From Deltaproteobacteria bacterium (GTDB lineage Bacteria > Myxococcota_A > Polyangia > Haliangiales > SHYZ01): a stretch of DNA of 64,000 nucleotides. The notes beneath the pieces were generated by a model. It was not told the DNA's origin. It did no database searches and saw nothing but the letters and a program-made list of their open reading frames with translations. Positions 45,738 through 54,198 of this stretch are shown here, piece after piece. The stretch covers positions 41,640-105,639 of the forward strand of contig JACQUZ010000053.1 of the NCBI GenBank assembly GCA_016210055.1, in the 5' to 3' direction. The first letter of the stretch is position 1, and every line of letters begins with the position of its first letter. The position numbers and the translations under genes were made by a program.

Positions 45738-46292
45738 ATGGCAGCGCAATTAATGAGTCTCCGGGATGAACCCGGACGATCGCGGGAGTACGAGACGATC
45801 TACATCCTGCGCTCGGACACGCCGAACGAATCGGTTGGCCAAGTAAATTCGAAGGTCCGGCACATCGTCGAGAACATGGGAGGCAAGATCCTTCGGCTCG
45901 ACAACTGGGGGAAGCGGAAACTCGCTTACGAGGTCCGCAAGCAGCTCAAGGGCATCTACCTGTACTGGCATTACCTTGCTGCGCCGGGTGTCGTCGAGGA
46001 GCTTGAGCGCAATCTCCGCATGTGGGACAACGTCATCCGCTATTACACCGTGAAGGTCGACGAGAACATCGACCCGAACGCACGGCCCAGCGACATGACC
46101 GACGAGGCGTTCGTGAAAGCGGCTGAAACTGCAGCGGACGAAGAAGAGATCATGACGGGTCAGGTGCCGCGCTCGGCATTCTTTGAGGAAGAAGAGGAGG
46201 TCGACACCGAGGCTGAGGAAGAGGCTATCCGACGTGCAGGGACCGAGTCGGCACGTGAGAAATCTTCCGAGGACAAGGGCGACAAGGAGTAA
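45738..46292 (+). CDS. rpsF: Ribosomal protein bS6 with acidic tail
   Basis: 184 residues. S6 core (about 17-110): REYETIYILRSD, WGKRKLAYEVRKQLKGIYLYW, then ERNLRMWDNVIRYYTVKV. Residues about 117-184 form an unusually long acidic tail (EEEEEVDTEAEEEAI, SSEDKGDKE). E. coli S6 is known to receive C-terminal Glu residues by RimK; this genome seems to encode a long acidic tail itself. ATG preceded by GGGGAGAA. Followed by rpsR. Confidence 0.95.
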   Translation: MAAQLMSLRDEPGRSREYETIYILRSDTPNESVGQVNSKVRHIVENMGGKILRLDNWGKRKLAYEVRKQLKGIYLYWHYLAAPGVVEELERNLRMWDNVIRYYTVKVDENIDPNARPSDMTDEAFVKAAETAADEEEIMTGQVPRSAFFEEEEEVDTEAEEEAIRRAGTESAREKSSEDKGDKE

Positions 46293-46298
46293 ACGACA

Positions 46299-46595
46299 AT
46301 GAAAGACGATGCCGAATTTGACGTCGATCTCGAAGGTGGAAAAGGCGAAAAAGGACGTGGCGGCGGAGGGAAGCGTAGTTTCGCTCGTCGCAAGGTCTGC
46401 AAGTTCTGCGCGGACAAAAACGTGCCGATCGACTACAAGGATCCGCAGACCCTAAAGTACTTCATCACCGACCGCGGCAAGCTCGTCCCCCGCCGGATCA
46501 GTGGCAACTGTGCTCGTCATCAGCGCAAGATCGCCCTGGCCGTCAAGAGGGCTCGCATGGTCGCCCTCATGCCGTTCACGGTGACGGGCAAGTAG
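46299..46595 (+). CDS. rpsR: Ribosomal protein bS18 (Cys-containing form)
   Basis: 98 residues. Core [47 protein letters not shown]. Cys residues in KVCKFC and GNC with His make the zinc-binding C+ form. The N-terminal 25 residues are Gly/Lys/Asp-rich and extend the usual start. Partner of S6 in the 30S subunit; lies six bases after rpsF and ten before rplI. Confidence 0.96.
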   Translation: MKDDAEFDVDLEGGKGEKGRGGGGKRSFARRKVCKFCADKNVPIDYKDPQTLKYFITDRGKLVPRRISGNCARHQRKIALAVKRARMVALMPFTVTGK

Positions 46596-46605
46596 GAGCG
46601 CGCGC

Positions 46606-47061
46606 ATGGAAAAGATCCAGGTAATCCTAAAGGAAGATGTGCCCAACCTGGGGCGCAGTGGGGAGCTCGTCTCCGTCAAGCCCGGGTATAGTCGCAACTA
46701 CCTCATCCCGCAGGGGTTGGCGCTGGCCGCAACCAGGAAGAACATTGCGCGCCTCGAGCACGAGAAAAAAATCATCGAGGCCCGCACGACCCGGACGCGC
46801 AAGGATGCCGAGTCTCTCGCGCAGAGAATCGCAGGTGTCACGCTTCAGCTCGACCGCCAAGTGGGTGAAGGAGACAAGCTTTTCGGCTCTGTCACCTCAC
46901 GTGACATCGAGGAGGCCCTTGGCTTGCAAGGGATTCAAGTGGATCGCAAGAAGATCCAGATCGCGGATCCCATCAAGTCACTCGGCCAGTACACCGTCGA
47001 TATCAAGCTTTCCCGCGACGTAGCCGCTCAGGTCAAGGTCTGGGTGGTCGCGAAGCAGTAG
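46606..47061 (+). CDS. rplI: Ribosomal protein bL9
   Basis: 151 residues. N-terminal rRNA-binding domain with the conserved NLGRSGELVSVKPGYSRNYL and IPQGLALAAT, a long connecting helix (about 43-75) and the C-terminal domain to VKVWVVAKQ. Last gene of the rpsF-rpsR-rplI operon. Convergent with the lipoprotein gene at 47071. Confidence 0.97.
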   Translation: MEKIQVILKEDVPNLGRSGELVSVKPGYSRNYLIPQGLALAATRKNIARLEHEKKIIEARTTRTRKDAESLAQRIAGVTLQLDRQVGEGDKLFGSVTSRDIEEALGLQGIQVDRKKIQIADPIKSLGQYTVDIKLSRDVAAQVKVWVVAKQ

Positions 47062-47070
47062 CACCGTTTT

Positions 47071-47508
47071 CTACCCGGCACATTCGTAGAACACGCGACA
47101 TTCGGCCGGAGCGCTGGCACAAAGATCCAGCGCTTCGGCCGAGACGCACGCACGCAGGCTCCCCACCGTGCAATGGGGACGTTCCGACTGTGCGAGGCAC
47201 TCCGCGACTGGATTGACCGTCACGGAAATCCCGCCGTCGCACCTGACCGTGCGCGGGCCTCCTTGCACGGAGGCCATCCACTGGCAAAGCGCTGCCCATT
47301 CTTCGGGACGAAGCTCGTCGAGGTAGGAGGCATCGAGGCCGGACAGGGGGTCCGCGTCGGGCTCCTCGGCGCGTGCGTCGGCCGTCTCGACCGGAACGAA
47401 GGCGTCCGGATCACCGCCAGCTGACTTGGGTGAGGTACCGTCGCCGCAAGCAAGAAGTGTCATGAGGAGCGATCCAGCAAGGAACGAACGGCTTAGGTGG
47501 ATGGGCAT
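47071..47508 (-). CDS. Small Cys-containing lipoprotein
   Basis: 145 residues. Signal peptide ending in MTLLACGD (lipobox). An acidic linker (about 22-60) precedes a helical Cys-rich domain with CQWMASVQGG, VRCDGG, AECLAQ, HCTVGSLRACVS, DLCASAPAECRVFYEC. At least eight Cys in the mature part suggest paired disulfides. Family not recognised. Convergent with rplI; a TetR gene follows upstream on the same strand. Confidence 0.75.
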   Translation of the reverse strand: MPIHLSRSFLAGSLLMTLLACGDGTSPKSAGGDPDAFVPVETADARAEEPDADPLSGLDASYLDELRPEEWAALCQWMASVQGGPRTVRCDGGISVTVNPVAECLAQSERPHCTVGSLRACVSAEALDLCASAPAECRVFYECAG

Positions 47509-47546
47509 GACGTGTCCCTATACGCCGCGCCGGTCCGAGACACAAG

Positions 47547-48206
47547 TCACTGCTGGTTCTCCAACGCAGTCGCCACGAGGGCCGTCACGGCGCGCGCGAT
47601 GGATTCCAGCTCCTGGCTCGATCCGCGAGGGTCACGCCGGGTGCGCAATTCCCCGTCCAGCCACAGGACCGCCAGTCCATGCACGAGCGCACGCGCAGCC
47701 ACCGTCGCAACCCGTATCCTCTCGCTGTCCGCTCCTTGCGGCTCGAGGACCCGCTTCACCGCATCGACCAGGACTTCGTAAGCCTCGCGGGCCCGCACGC
47801 TCGCCTCGATCGGTCGTCCACCGTGTCCCACTCCGAACATGAGGCGGAAGTGCTCCGGGTGGGTGCCGGCGAAGCACACGTATGCCACCCCACCGGCCAT
47901 GAGACGTGGGAGAGGCTGGTTCCCTGCGGCGTCCATGGCCTCACGCATCGCTTGGGCCAGTGCGGAAAAACCTCGAGAAGCCACCTCACCCAGGAGGGCT
48001 GCCTTGTCGGAAAAGTGGTGCTTTGGAGCAGCGTGTGAAACGCCTAGCTTGCGGGCCAACGCACGCATGGTCACGGCACCAGGACCTTGCTTGGACAGGA
48101 GCTCGATCGAGGCGTCCACGAGCGCTTGGCGCAGGTCACCGTGGTGATAGGTCTCGGGCATCTTGGAGCGGATCCGGGCACGCCGGCCTCGGCCGGGAGT
48201 TCGCAT
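47547..48206 (-). CDS. TetR-family regulator
   Basis: 219 residues from ATG 48206. Helix-turn-helix at about residues 30-65: VDASIELLSKQGPGAVTMRA, LARKLGVSHAAPKHHFSDKA. The C-terminal ligand domain (about 80-219) is of the WHG type (FAGTHPEHFRLMFGVG). A start at 48161 (MPETYHHG) is possible; the extra 15 residues are Arg-rich. Divergent from the oxidoreductase at 48304, with two copies of a 19-base palindrome between; it very likely represses itself and that gene. Ligand unknown; a carotenoid- or retinoid-like substrate of the oxidoreductase is possible. Confidence 0.9.
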   Translation of the reverse strand: MRTPGRGRRARIRSKMPETYHHGDLRQALVDASIELLSKQGPGAVTMRALARKLGVSHAAPKHHFSDKAALLGEVASRGFSALAQAMREAMDAAGNQPLPRLMAGGVAYVCFAGTHPEHFRLMFGVGHGGRPIEASVRAREAYEVLVDAVKRVLEPQGADSERIRVATVAARALVHGLAVLWLDGELRTRRDPRGSSQELESIARAVTALVATALENQQ

Positions 48207-48222
48207 GGGACTAGAGTAGCCG

Positions 48223-48241
48223 ATCTTGACAGCGTCAAGAT
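48223..48241. promoter_or_regulatory. TetR operator copy 1
   Basis: ATCTTGACAGCGTCAAGAT, with eight-base arms ATCTTGAC and GTCAAGAT about a three-base centre. Identical to copy 2 at 48266-48284, 43 bases on (same-side spacing of about four helical turns). It overlaps the likely -10 of the TetR promoter. Confidence 0.88.
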
Positions 48242-48266
48242 AATTTGCGATCAAGTCAGCAGTCAA
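48237..48266 (-). promoter_or_regulatory. Candidate promoter of the TetR gene
   Basis: Read on the minus strand: TTGACT (48266-48261) as -35, 18 bases, then TATCTT (48242-48237) as -10. The -10 lies in operator copy 1, consistent with autorepression. Confidence 0.4.
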
Positions 48267-48284
48267 TCTTGACAGCGTCAAGAT
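48266..48284. promoter_or_regulatory. TetR operator copy 2
   Basis: Second exact copy of the 19-base palindrome, ending 19 bases before the oxidoreductase start codon (48304), so repressor here would block transcription or elongation of that gene. Confidence 0.88.
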
Positions 48285-48303
48285 GCGATCCGGAGGCACG
48301 AAA

Positions 48304-49896
48304 ATGGAGAAGAGCGCCCGTCCTGACCGTTTCCGCCGCCTTGAGAAGGAGCGTTTTGACGTGGTTGTCATTGGCGCAGGCATGGGTGGTTTGACCGCCG
48401 CGGCGCTCCTCGGCCGACATGGCAAGTCGGTGCTCGTGATCGACCGCCACTACGTGGCCGGCGGAAACGCCACGGTCTTCAAGAGGCCTGGGTACGAGTT
48501 CGACGTGGGCCTACACTACATTGGCGACTGCGGGCCAGGTGGAATCATCCCCGCCATTCTGCACGCGGCAGGCACGGCCGAGGTTCGGATGGCCCCGCTC
48601 GATCCCGACGGTTTTGACACCTTGATATTTCCCGATTTTCGCTTTCGCGTCCCTGCGGGGTGGGAGGCGTACAGGGCCCGCCTGCTCGAGTACTTCCCGT
48701 CGGACAGGAGGGGCATCGACCGCTACATGGCGGTGCTTCGCCAGGTCCAGCTCTTGGAGCGGCTGGTTCGCAAGCCGTGGATGTTTCCCTGGATCGTCCC
48801 GCGGGCGTCTCTCGCACTTCGAAGCGTCAACTGTACCCTCGGCGAGTTCCTGGACACGTGCACGCGGAATCCGCAGCTTCGCGCGGTCCTGGCGGCAGAA
48901 AACGGGGATTACGGCCAACCCCCGAGCCGCGTTTCACTCGTGCTTCATGCAGGGCTCATGAACCATTTCTTCCGGCAGGGTGCTTTTTACCCCGAGGGAG
49001 GGGGGCAGATCCTGTCCGACAGGCTTGCCAACGCCATTGAATCGCACGGCGGGAAGATTCTTCTCAACACCCATGCCGTGCAAGTCCTGGTGCGCGACGG
49101 AAGGGCCATCGGAGTGGAGCTCGAGAACAAGCACGTCGGCCGCCGAATCGTGCATGCGAGCACGGTGGTGTCGAACGCCGATATCAAGCAGACGCTTCTC
49201 GAGCTCATTGAGCCGAGTCACGTCAGCCATAGCACTCGCAAGAAGACGCGCGCATATGAGATGTCCCCTGGGCTCGGGATCGTATATCTCGGCCTGACGA
49301 GGGACCTGCGCGCTGAAGGCCTTCCGAACACGAATTTCTTCGTCAGCCCCGGATACGACTACGAAGCCGCGTACGCCGCGACCCGCGCCGGGCGCTTCTG
49401 CCATGACCCAGCGGTATTCCTGACCAGCTCGTCGATCAAGGACCCTCACAACCCGAAGTACGCACCGGATGGGATCACGAACTTACAGGTCATGTCGCTC
49501 GCTCCGTCGGCCCCGGCGGCCTGGGGAGTGTCCGAGGAAGACTTCGCGAGCGGCAGCTATCGAAAGAAGGAGAGCTATCGTCGCCACAAGGAAGAATACG
49601 CGGAAACGCTCCTTGTCCAGGCAGAGAGAGCCATTGGCGGCCTGCGGTCACAAGTGGCGTTCCAGGAAGTGGCGACCCCCCTCACCCATCGCCGCTACAC
49701 GTGGTCAACCGGGGGGACGTCGTATGGCATTGCGCTCACGCCGGAGCAGTTCCTGCATCGGCGACCTGGGCCAAGGACTGAAATTCAGGGGCTAATCCTT
49801 TGCGGCGCGAGCACGCGGACTGGCCACGGAATCGTTGGTTCCATGCTTTCTGGGGTCATGGCTGCCAGGGCGTGCAAGGTGCCTGTCCACCTCTAG
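48304..49896 (+). CDS. FAD-dependent oxidoreductase of the phytoene desaturase/retinol saturase type
   Basis: 530 residues. N-terminal FAD-binding Rossmann motif VVVIGAGMGGLTAAALLGRHG followed by LVIDRHYVAGGNATVFKRPG. The C-terminal FAD motif is LILCGASTRTGHGIVGSMLSG. GHYIG-type FDVGLHYIG and YPEGGGQIL are shared with CrtI-like isomerases/desaturases and RetSat. Acts on carotenoid- or polyene-type lipids in related proteins; substrate here unknown. ATG 48304 is preferred because GGAGG at 48292-48296 precedes it; a start at 48283 would sit on the operator. Divergent from the TetR gene. Confidence 0.88.
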   Translation: MEKSARPDRFRRLEKERFDVVVIGAGMGGLTAAALLGRHGKSVLVIDRHYVAGGNATVFKRPGYEFDVGLHYIGDCGPGGIIPAILHAAGTAEVRMAPLDPDGFDTLIFPDFRFRVPAGWEAYRARLLEYFPSDRRGIDRYMAVLRQVQLLERLVRKPWMFPWIVPRASLALRSVNCTLGEFLDTCTRNPQLRAVLAAENGDYGQPPSRVSLVLHAGLMNHFFRQGAFYPEGGGQILSDRLANAIESHGGKILLNTHAVQVLVRDGRAIGVELENKHVGRRIVHASTVVSNADIKQTLLELIEPSHVSHSTRKKTRAYEMSPGLGIVYLGLTRDLRAEGLPNTNFFVSPGYDYEAAYAATRAGRFCHDPAVFLTSSSIKDPHNPKYAPDGITNLQVMSLAPSAPAAWGVSEEDFASGSYRKKESYRRHKEEYAETLLVQAERAIGGLRSQVAFQEVATPLTHRRYTWSTGGTSYGIALTPEQFLHRRPGPRTEIQGLILCGASTRTGHGIVGSMLSGVMAARACKVPVHL

Positions 49897-49925
49897 TACT
49901 GTACTCACCCACAGCGATTCACGGC

Positions 49926-49934
49926 TTATCCACA
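49926..49934 (+). promoter_or_regulatory. DnaA box upstream of dnaB
   Basis: TTATCCACA, a perfect DnaA box, in the 108-base gap before dnaB. Two further CCACA cores lie nearby (CCCACAGCG at 49908 and CCACACC at 49942). A single strong box with weak neighbours may regulate dnaB rather than form an origin. A -10-like TATAGT is at 49988. Confidence 0.5.
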
Positions 49935-50004
49935 GCGTGCTCCACACCTAAACGCACGACGCGTCTTTCGGTGACAGGGTTGCCTTCTATAGTGTGGGGG
50001 TCGC

Positions 50005-51372
50005 ATGTCAGATCGGCGTGTCCCTCCCAGCAACCTCGAAGCCGAGCGGTCTGTACTCGGCGGAATCATGCTGCGCAACGACGCGCTGAACAACATCGAA
50101 ACCCTGAGCCCCGAGGACTTCTACGATCCAAAGCACCGTGAGGTCTTTGCAGCCATGCGAGCCCTCGAGATGCGCTCGCAGCCGATCGATCCCGTGACCC
50201 TCGAGGAGCAGCTGAACCGCGCGGGCAAGCTGGCCGCCATCGGCGGTATTTCCTACCTGTCCGACCTGATTTCAGTCGTGCCCACGGCGGACAACATCGT
50301 CTTCTACGCGGAGATCGTGCGCGACAAGGCGGTGGCCCGTCGGCTCATCACCGCCGCCTCCGAGAGTGCCGCCAAGGGGTTCGGGGAATACGGCGAGGTC
50401 CGCGAGTATCTCGATGAGGCCGAGAGGTCGATCTTCGAGGTCACGCAGCGCCGCGAGCAAGGGGGGCCCCAGCCGGTCAACAAGATCCTGCACCAGGTAT
50501 TCAAGTCCTTTAATGACCGGTTCTCGGCCGAAGGGGGCGTGACTGGGGTGCCGACGGGATTCGTGGACCTGGACCAGCTTACCGCAGGGCTGCAGCCGTC
50601 GGACCTGATCATCATGGCCGCGCGCCCGTCCATGGGAAAGACATCGCTCGCCCTCACGATTGCGCAAAACGCGGCGCTCGCGCCGCACGGATATCCGGTT
50701 ATCGTTTTCTCAATCGAGATGTCGGCCATGCAGCTAGCCGAAAGAATGCTCTGCTCGGAGGCTCGAATCGACTCAGCCCTGCTTAGGCGCGGCCAGCTGC
50801 AGAGGCAGGACATGACGAACTTGACGGCCGCGGCCGATCTGATTTCCAAGGCGCCCATTCTCATCGACGACACGCCCGCGCCAACGGTCAGTGAACTGCG
50901 CGCCCGCTGTCGCAGGTGGCGCTCCAATCGGGACCTGTTCCAAGGCAAGCCGTTTGGCCTGGTGGTGGTGGACTACATGCAGCTCATGAAGGGCCAGTCG
51001 ACGAACCGCAATTCCAATCGCGAGCAGGAAATCAGCGAGATCTCGCGCGGGCTCAAGGCGCTGGCGAAGGAGCTCCACTGCCCAGTCGCCGCTCTTTCGC
51101 AGCTCTCGCGTAAATGTGACGACAGAACCGACAAGCGGCCGCTTCTGTCAGACCTGCGTGAGTCAGGCGCCATCGAGCAGGACGCGGACGTGATCATGTT
51201 CATCTACCGCGAGGAGGCTTACGCCAAGGAGAAGACGCCCGAGGACAGGAAGGGGATTGCCGAGGTCATCATCGGCAAGCAGCGAAACGGTCCCATTGGT
51301 ACCGTGGAGCTCGCGTTCCTGGGCAGGTACACGAGGTTCGAGAACCTGACAAGACGGGGGAATGAGTATTAG
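50005..51372 (+). CDS. dnaB: Replicative DNA helicase
   Basis: 455 residues, hexameric 5'-3' helicase at the replication fork. N-terminal helical domain (about 10-110: [14 protein letters not shown]), linker helix, RecA-like ATPase with Walker A RPSMGKT (207-213), [17 protein letters not shown], Walker [12 protein letters not shown], and [34 protein letters not shown] and [16 protein letters not shown]. No intein or insert. Preceded by a possible DnaA box. Start ATG 50005. Confidence 0.97.
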   Translation: MSDRRVPPSNLEAERSVLGGIMLRNDALNNIETLSPEDFYDPKHREVFAAMRALEMRSQPIDPVTLEEQLNRAGKLAAIGGISYLSDLISVVPTADNIVFYAEIVRDKAVARRLITAASESAAKGFGEYGEVREYLDEAERSIFEVTQRREQGGPQPVNKILHQVFKSFNDRFSAEGGVTGVPTGFVDLDQLTAGLQPSDLIIMAARPSMGKTSLALTIAQNAALAPHGYPVIVFSIEMSAMQLAERMLCSEARIDSALLRRGQLQRQDMTNLTAAADLISKAPILIDDTPAPTVSELRARCRRWRSNRDLFQGKPFGLVVVDYMQLMKGQSTNRNSNREQEISEISRGLKALAKELHCPVAALSQLSRKCDDRTDKRPLLSDLRESGAIEQDADVIMFIYREEAYAKEKTPEDRKGIAEVIIGKQRNGPIGTVELAFLGRYTRFENLTRRGNEY

Positions 51373-51440
51373 GGTCCATGACGGCGAAAACCGCATGTTG
51401 AAAGCCGCACGCACCACCAGTCCACGCGCCTTCACGCGCT

Positions 51441-51884
51441 TTATCGCCTGCGTCGCGGGCTAGTCACCGAAGGAGGCGCACCAAAACGCGAGCCCACGTC
51501 ACGCCCAGGCAGCTCCGACGGAGGACTGTGATGAAGGCCGGCATCGTACGTTGGAGCAAGGGAGTCGTCTTCGTCCTCCGACAAGGGCGGCGGCACCAGG
51601 TCCACCTCGCCCTCGTCTGGGGGCGGGAAGTCCTCGACATCCTGCACGTGCCGGATGGCCTCCTGGAGCGCCTCGCCAAGCATTTCCCAGCGCACCACGA
51701 CCTTCTTGTTCACCACCTTGTCTATAGCCTCGAGGGGAATGGCGAAGTCGCCCGCCCCCTCGACATTCACGAGGATCACTGGAAGGTTGCGAAAAAGAAC
51801 CTCGCGCACGGCCCCGAACGCATCGGCCCCGTCGAGAAGAAACACCGGATAGCCGACTTCGATGAACGGTAGTCGCCGATCCAC
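51441..51884 (-). CDS. PRC-barrel-like small protein
   Basis: 147 residues, GTG start at 51884. Core about 1-85: [20 protein letters not shown] strand pair, [29 protein letters not shown], and [10 protein letters not shown]. This order (hydrophobic strand, turn, then Gly-Asp-Phe) resembles PRC-barrel or DUF2171-type beta-barrels that bind charged partners. The tail is acidic then basic ([15 protein letters not shown]). No signal peptide. Divergent from deoC, whose start is therefore chosen downstream. Family placement moderate. Confidence 0.65.
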   Translation of the reverse strand: MDRRLPFIEVGYPVFLLDGADAFGAVREVLFRNLPVILVNVEGAGDFAIPLEAIDKVVNKKVVVRWEMLGEALQEAIRHVQDVEDFPPPDEGEVDLVPPPLSEDEDDSLAPTYDAGLHHSPPSELPGRDVGSRFGAPPSVTSPRRRR

Positions 51885-52029
51885 CTCTCAAGGCGGTGCA
51901 CGGCGCGTGCCCGGTCGCCCCTCCGCGGCGCTTCCCCGAACCCGGCCGAAGCCATGGGGAAAGCTCGTTGACGAAAGCGCACCTTTCCTGCTAGCCATGA
52001 GTCCTCATGCATGGTCCTGGACTACGTCC

Positions 52030-52992
52030 ATGGCCTTGGCAGGAACACGGCGGGAGAACCTCTTGAGCAGCGACGATCTCAATCGGCTAGTCGAAATCAT
52101 CGCCGAGCGTGTCCGCGAGCGCCTCGGGGATGCAGCGCCTTCGCGGCTTGCGACCATCCGTGATGTTCCCTGCGACGACGACAAGTCATGCGATTGCTCC
52201 TCGTGCGGCATGTGCGTCATCCGTCGCCCCTGGTCGGTCCGTGCCATCGAGCAAGCAGGCGCCCAGCGAGTGGCTGCGCCGCCCGGAACCGGTGCGGTCG
52301 CGCCCGATCTCGCCAAGATGATCGATCACACGTTGCTCAAGCCTGAGACCACCGCCGACGATGTTCGCCGCCTCTGTGACGAGGCCAAGCGCCACAACTT
52401 CGCGTCCGTGTGCGTGAACTCGACTTGGGTTCCGATGGCCAAGTCGGCGTTGCGAGGCTCGCCTGTCATGGTCTGCGCCGTGGTCGGTTTCCCCCTGGGA
52501 GCGATGACGCCCACGGCAAAAGCCTACGAGGCGCGTGAAGCGGTGCGTCAGGGCGCGCAAGAAATCGACATGGTGATTAACCTGGGCGCGCTCAAGTCGA
52601 GGGACTACGAGACCGTCTTCGAGGACATCTGCCGGGTGGTCAAGGCAGCGCACCCCGCCAAGGTCAAGGTGATCCTCGAGACCGGGGCGCTCGACAATGA
52701 GGAAAAGATCATCGCCTGCAGCCTTTCCAAGCTTGCAGGCGCCCACTTCGTCAAGACGTCCACCGGTTTCGGGCCTGGCGGCGCCACCGTCGAAGACGTG
52801 ACGCTCATGCGCAAGATCGTCGGCAGCGACATGGGCGTCAAGGCATCTGGAGGAGTCCGCACGCGAGAAGACGCCGAGCGGATGGCACAGGCAGGCGCCA
52901 ACCGCATCGGCGCGTCTGCATCGGTAGCCATCGTGACGGGGACGGACAAGAAGGACGCGCCCAAGAAGTTCGCGGGTCGCGGAGGTTACTGA
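52030..52992 (+). CDS. deoC: Deoxyribose-phosphate aldolase with N-terminal Cys-rich extension
   Basis: 320 residues from ATG 52030. Cleaves deoxyribose-5-phosphate to acetaldehyde and glyceraldehyde-3-phosphate. The aldolase domain (about 93-315) has [29 protein letters not shown] and the Schiff-base Lys242 in [12 protein letters not shown]. Before it lie about 92 extra residues: an amphipathic helix ([19 protein letters not shown]) and five Cys at 48, 54, 56, 59 and 62 ([15 protein letters not shown]). Extensions of this type can be encapsulation or metal-binding tags; no microcompartment gene is nearby. The open frame extends to 51862, but that would overlap the divergent gene. Stop overlaps deoB. 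Confidence 0.9.
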   Translation: MALAGTRRENLLSSDDLNRLVEIIAERVRERLGDAAPSRLATIRDVPCDDDKSCDCSSCGMCVIRRPWSVRAIEQAGAQRVAAPPGTGAVAPDLAKMIDHTLLKPETTADDVRRLCDEAKRHNFASVCVNSTWVPMAKSALRGSPVMVCAVVGFPLGAMTPTAKAYEAREAVRQGAQEIDMVINLGALKSRDYETVFEDICRVVKAAHPAKVKVILETGALDNEEKIIACSLSKLAGAHFVKTSTGFGPGGATVEDVTLMRKIVGSDMGVKASGGVRTREDAERMAQAGANRIGASASVAIVTGTDKKDAPKKFAGRGGY

Positions 52993-54197
52993 TGGGCTCC
53001 CCACCGGCAAGCTCGGCGGCGGCGTCCTCCGTCGTGAGGCGTGCGATCGTCATCGTGCTCGATTCGGTCGGCTGTGGAGCCGCGCCCGACGCCGCCAAGT
53101 ATGGCGACGAGGGAGCCAACACGCTGGGCCACATTGCCCAGCGTGTCTGCGGGATGACCCTCCCCTACCTGCAGAAATATGGGCTCGGAAACATCACAAC
53201 GGTCCTCGGCGTGCCGCCGGCGATCGTCCCCGCTGGCGCTTTCGGCATGATGCGGGAGGCCTCGGCTGGAAAGGACACGTCCACGGGTCACTGGGAGATG
53301 GCGGGGCTCTGGCTTGCCGAGCCCTTCTGCACCTTTCCAACCGGCTTTCCCGGCGAAATCATCGATGCGTTCAAGCAGCGCGCGGGCCGCGGGGTCCTCG
53401 GCAACAAGGCCGCTTCGGGCACCGAGATCATCGAAGAGCTCGGCCCCTTGCACGCGCGCTCGGGCGATTTTATCGTGTACACGAGCGCCGACTCGGTCTT
53501 CCAGGTAGCCGCCCATGAAGAGGTGGTGCCTCTCGACGAGCTCTACCGCGCCTGCAAGATCGCCCGGGAGATCCTCGACCCGTACCACGTCGGCCGGGTG
53601 ATCGCTCGGCCCTTCGTCGGAGCCCCGGGGCAGTACCAGCGCACGTACAATCGCAAGGATTTCTCGATGCTGCCGCCCGAGCCCACGGTGCTCGACGCGA
53701 TTCGCGAGGGAGGCATGCCTGTTGTCGGAGTGGGCAAGATTGGCGATATCTTCGCCGGGCAGGGACTCACCGAGGACGTCCACACCGAGGGAAATGCCGA
53801 CGGCCTGCGGAAAACGTTGGAGCTCATGGACCGCGTGGACAGAGGGCTCATTTTCGTCAACCTCGTGGACTTCGACATGCTGTACGGCCACCGCAACAAC
53901 CCCAGCGGCTACTACAAGTGCCTGCGCGAGTTCGATGCGTTCCTGCCCGCGATCGAGGCCAAGCTCCGCGCCGGCGATCTCGTGGTGCTCACCGCCGACC
54001 ACGGCAACGATCCCACCACTCCAGGGACCGATCACACCCGCGAGCACGTCCCGCTGCTCGTCTTTGGCCCCTCCTGTGCGCCGGGGCGTGCCCTCGGGAC
54101 GCGCAGCACGTTCGCCGACGTTGGCGCCACCCTAGCAGAGGCTTTCGGCGTGCGCCCGCCGCCGCATGGAACGAGTTTCTTGGGCGAGATCGCGTGA
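52992..54197 (+). CDS. deoB: Phosphopentomutase
   Basis: 401 residues, alkaline-phosphatase fold, moves phosphate between C1 and C5 of ribose or deoxyribose. Family marks: [34 protein letters not shown] (metal and Thr phosphoryl site), [33 protein letters not shown] and VPLLVF. Links the nucleoside phosphorylases to deoC. Start ATG overlaps deoC stop (TGATG). About 10 extra N-terminal residues precede the first strand. Confidence 0.97.
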   Translation: MGSPPASSAAASSVVRRAIVIVLDSVGCGAAPDAAKYGDEGANTLGHIAQRVCGMTLPYLQKYGLGNITTVLGVPPAIVPAGAFGMMREASAGKDTSTGHWEMAGLWLAEPFCTFPTGFPGEIIDAFKQRAGRGVLGNKAASGTEIIEELGPLHARSGDFIVYTSADSVFQVAAHEEVVPLDELYRACKIAREILDPYHVGRVIARPFVGAPGQYQRTYNRKDFSMLPPEPTVLDAIREGGMPVVGVGKIGDIFAGQGLTEDVHTEGNADGLRKTLELMDRVDRGLIFVNLVDFDMLYGHRNNPSGYYKCLREFDAFLPAIEAKLRAGDLVVLTADHGNDPTTPGTDHTREHVPLLVFGPSCAPGRALGTRSTFADVGATLAEAFGVRPPPHGTSFLGEIA

Positions 54198-54198
54198 G

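Noticed and set aside
51862..52029. Upstream extension of deoC
   Set aside because: Overlaps the start of the divergent PRC-like gene; composition is low-complexity and the first helix of the extension starts after 52030.
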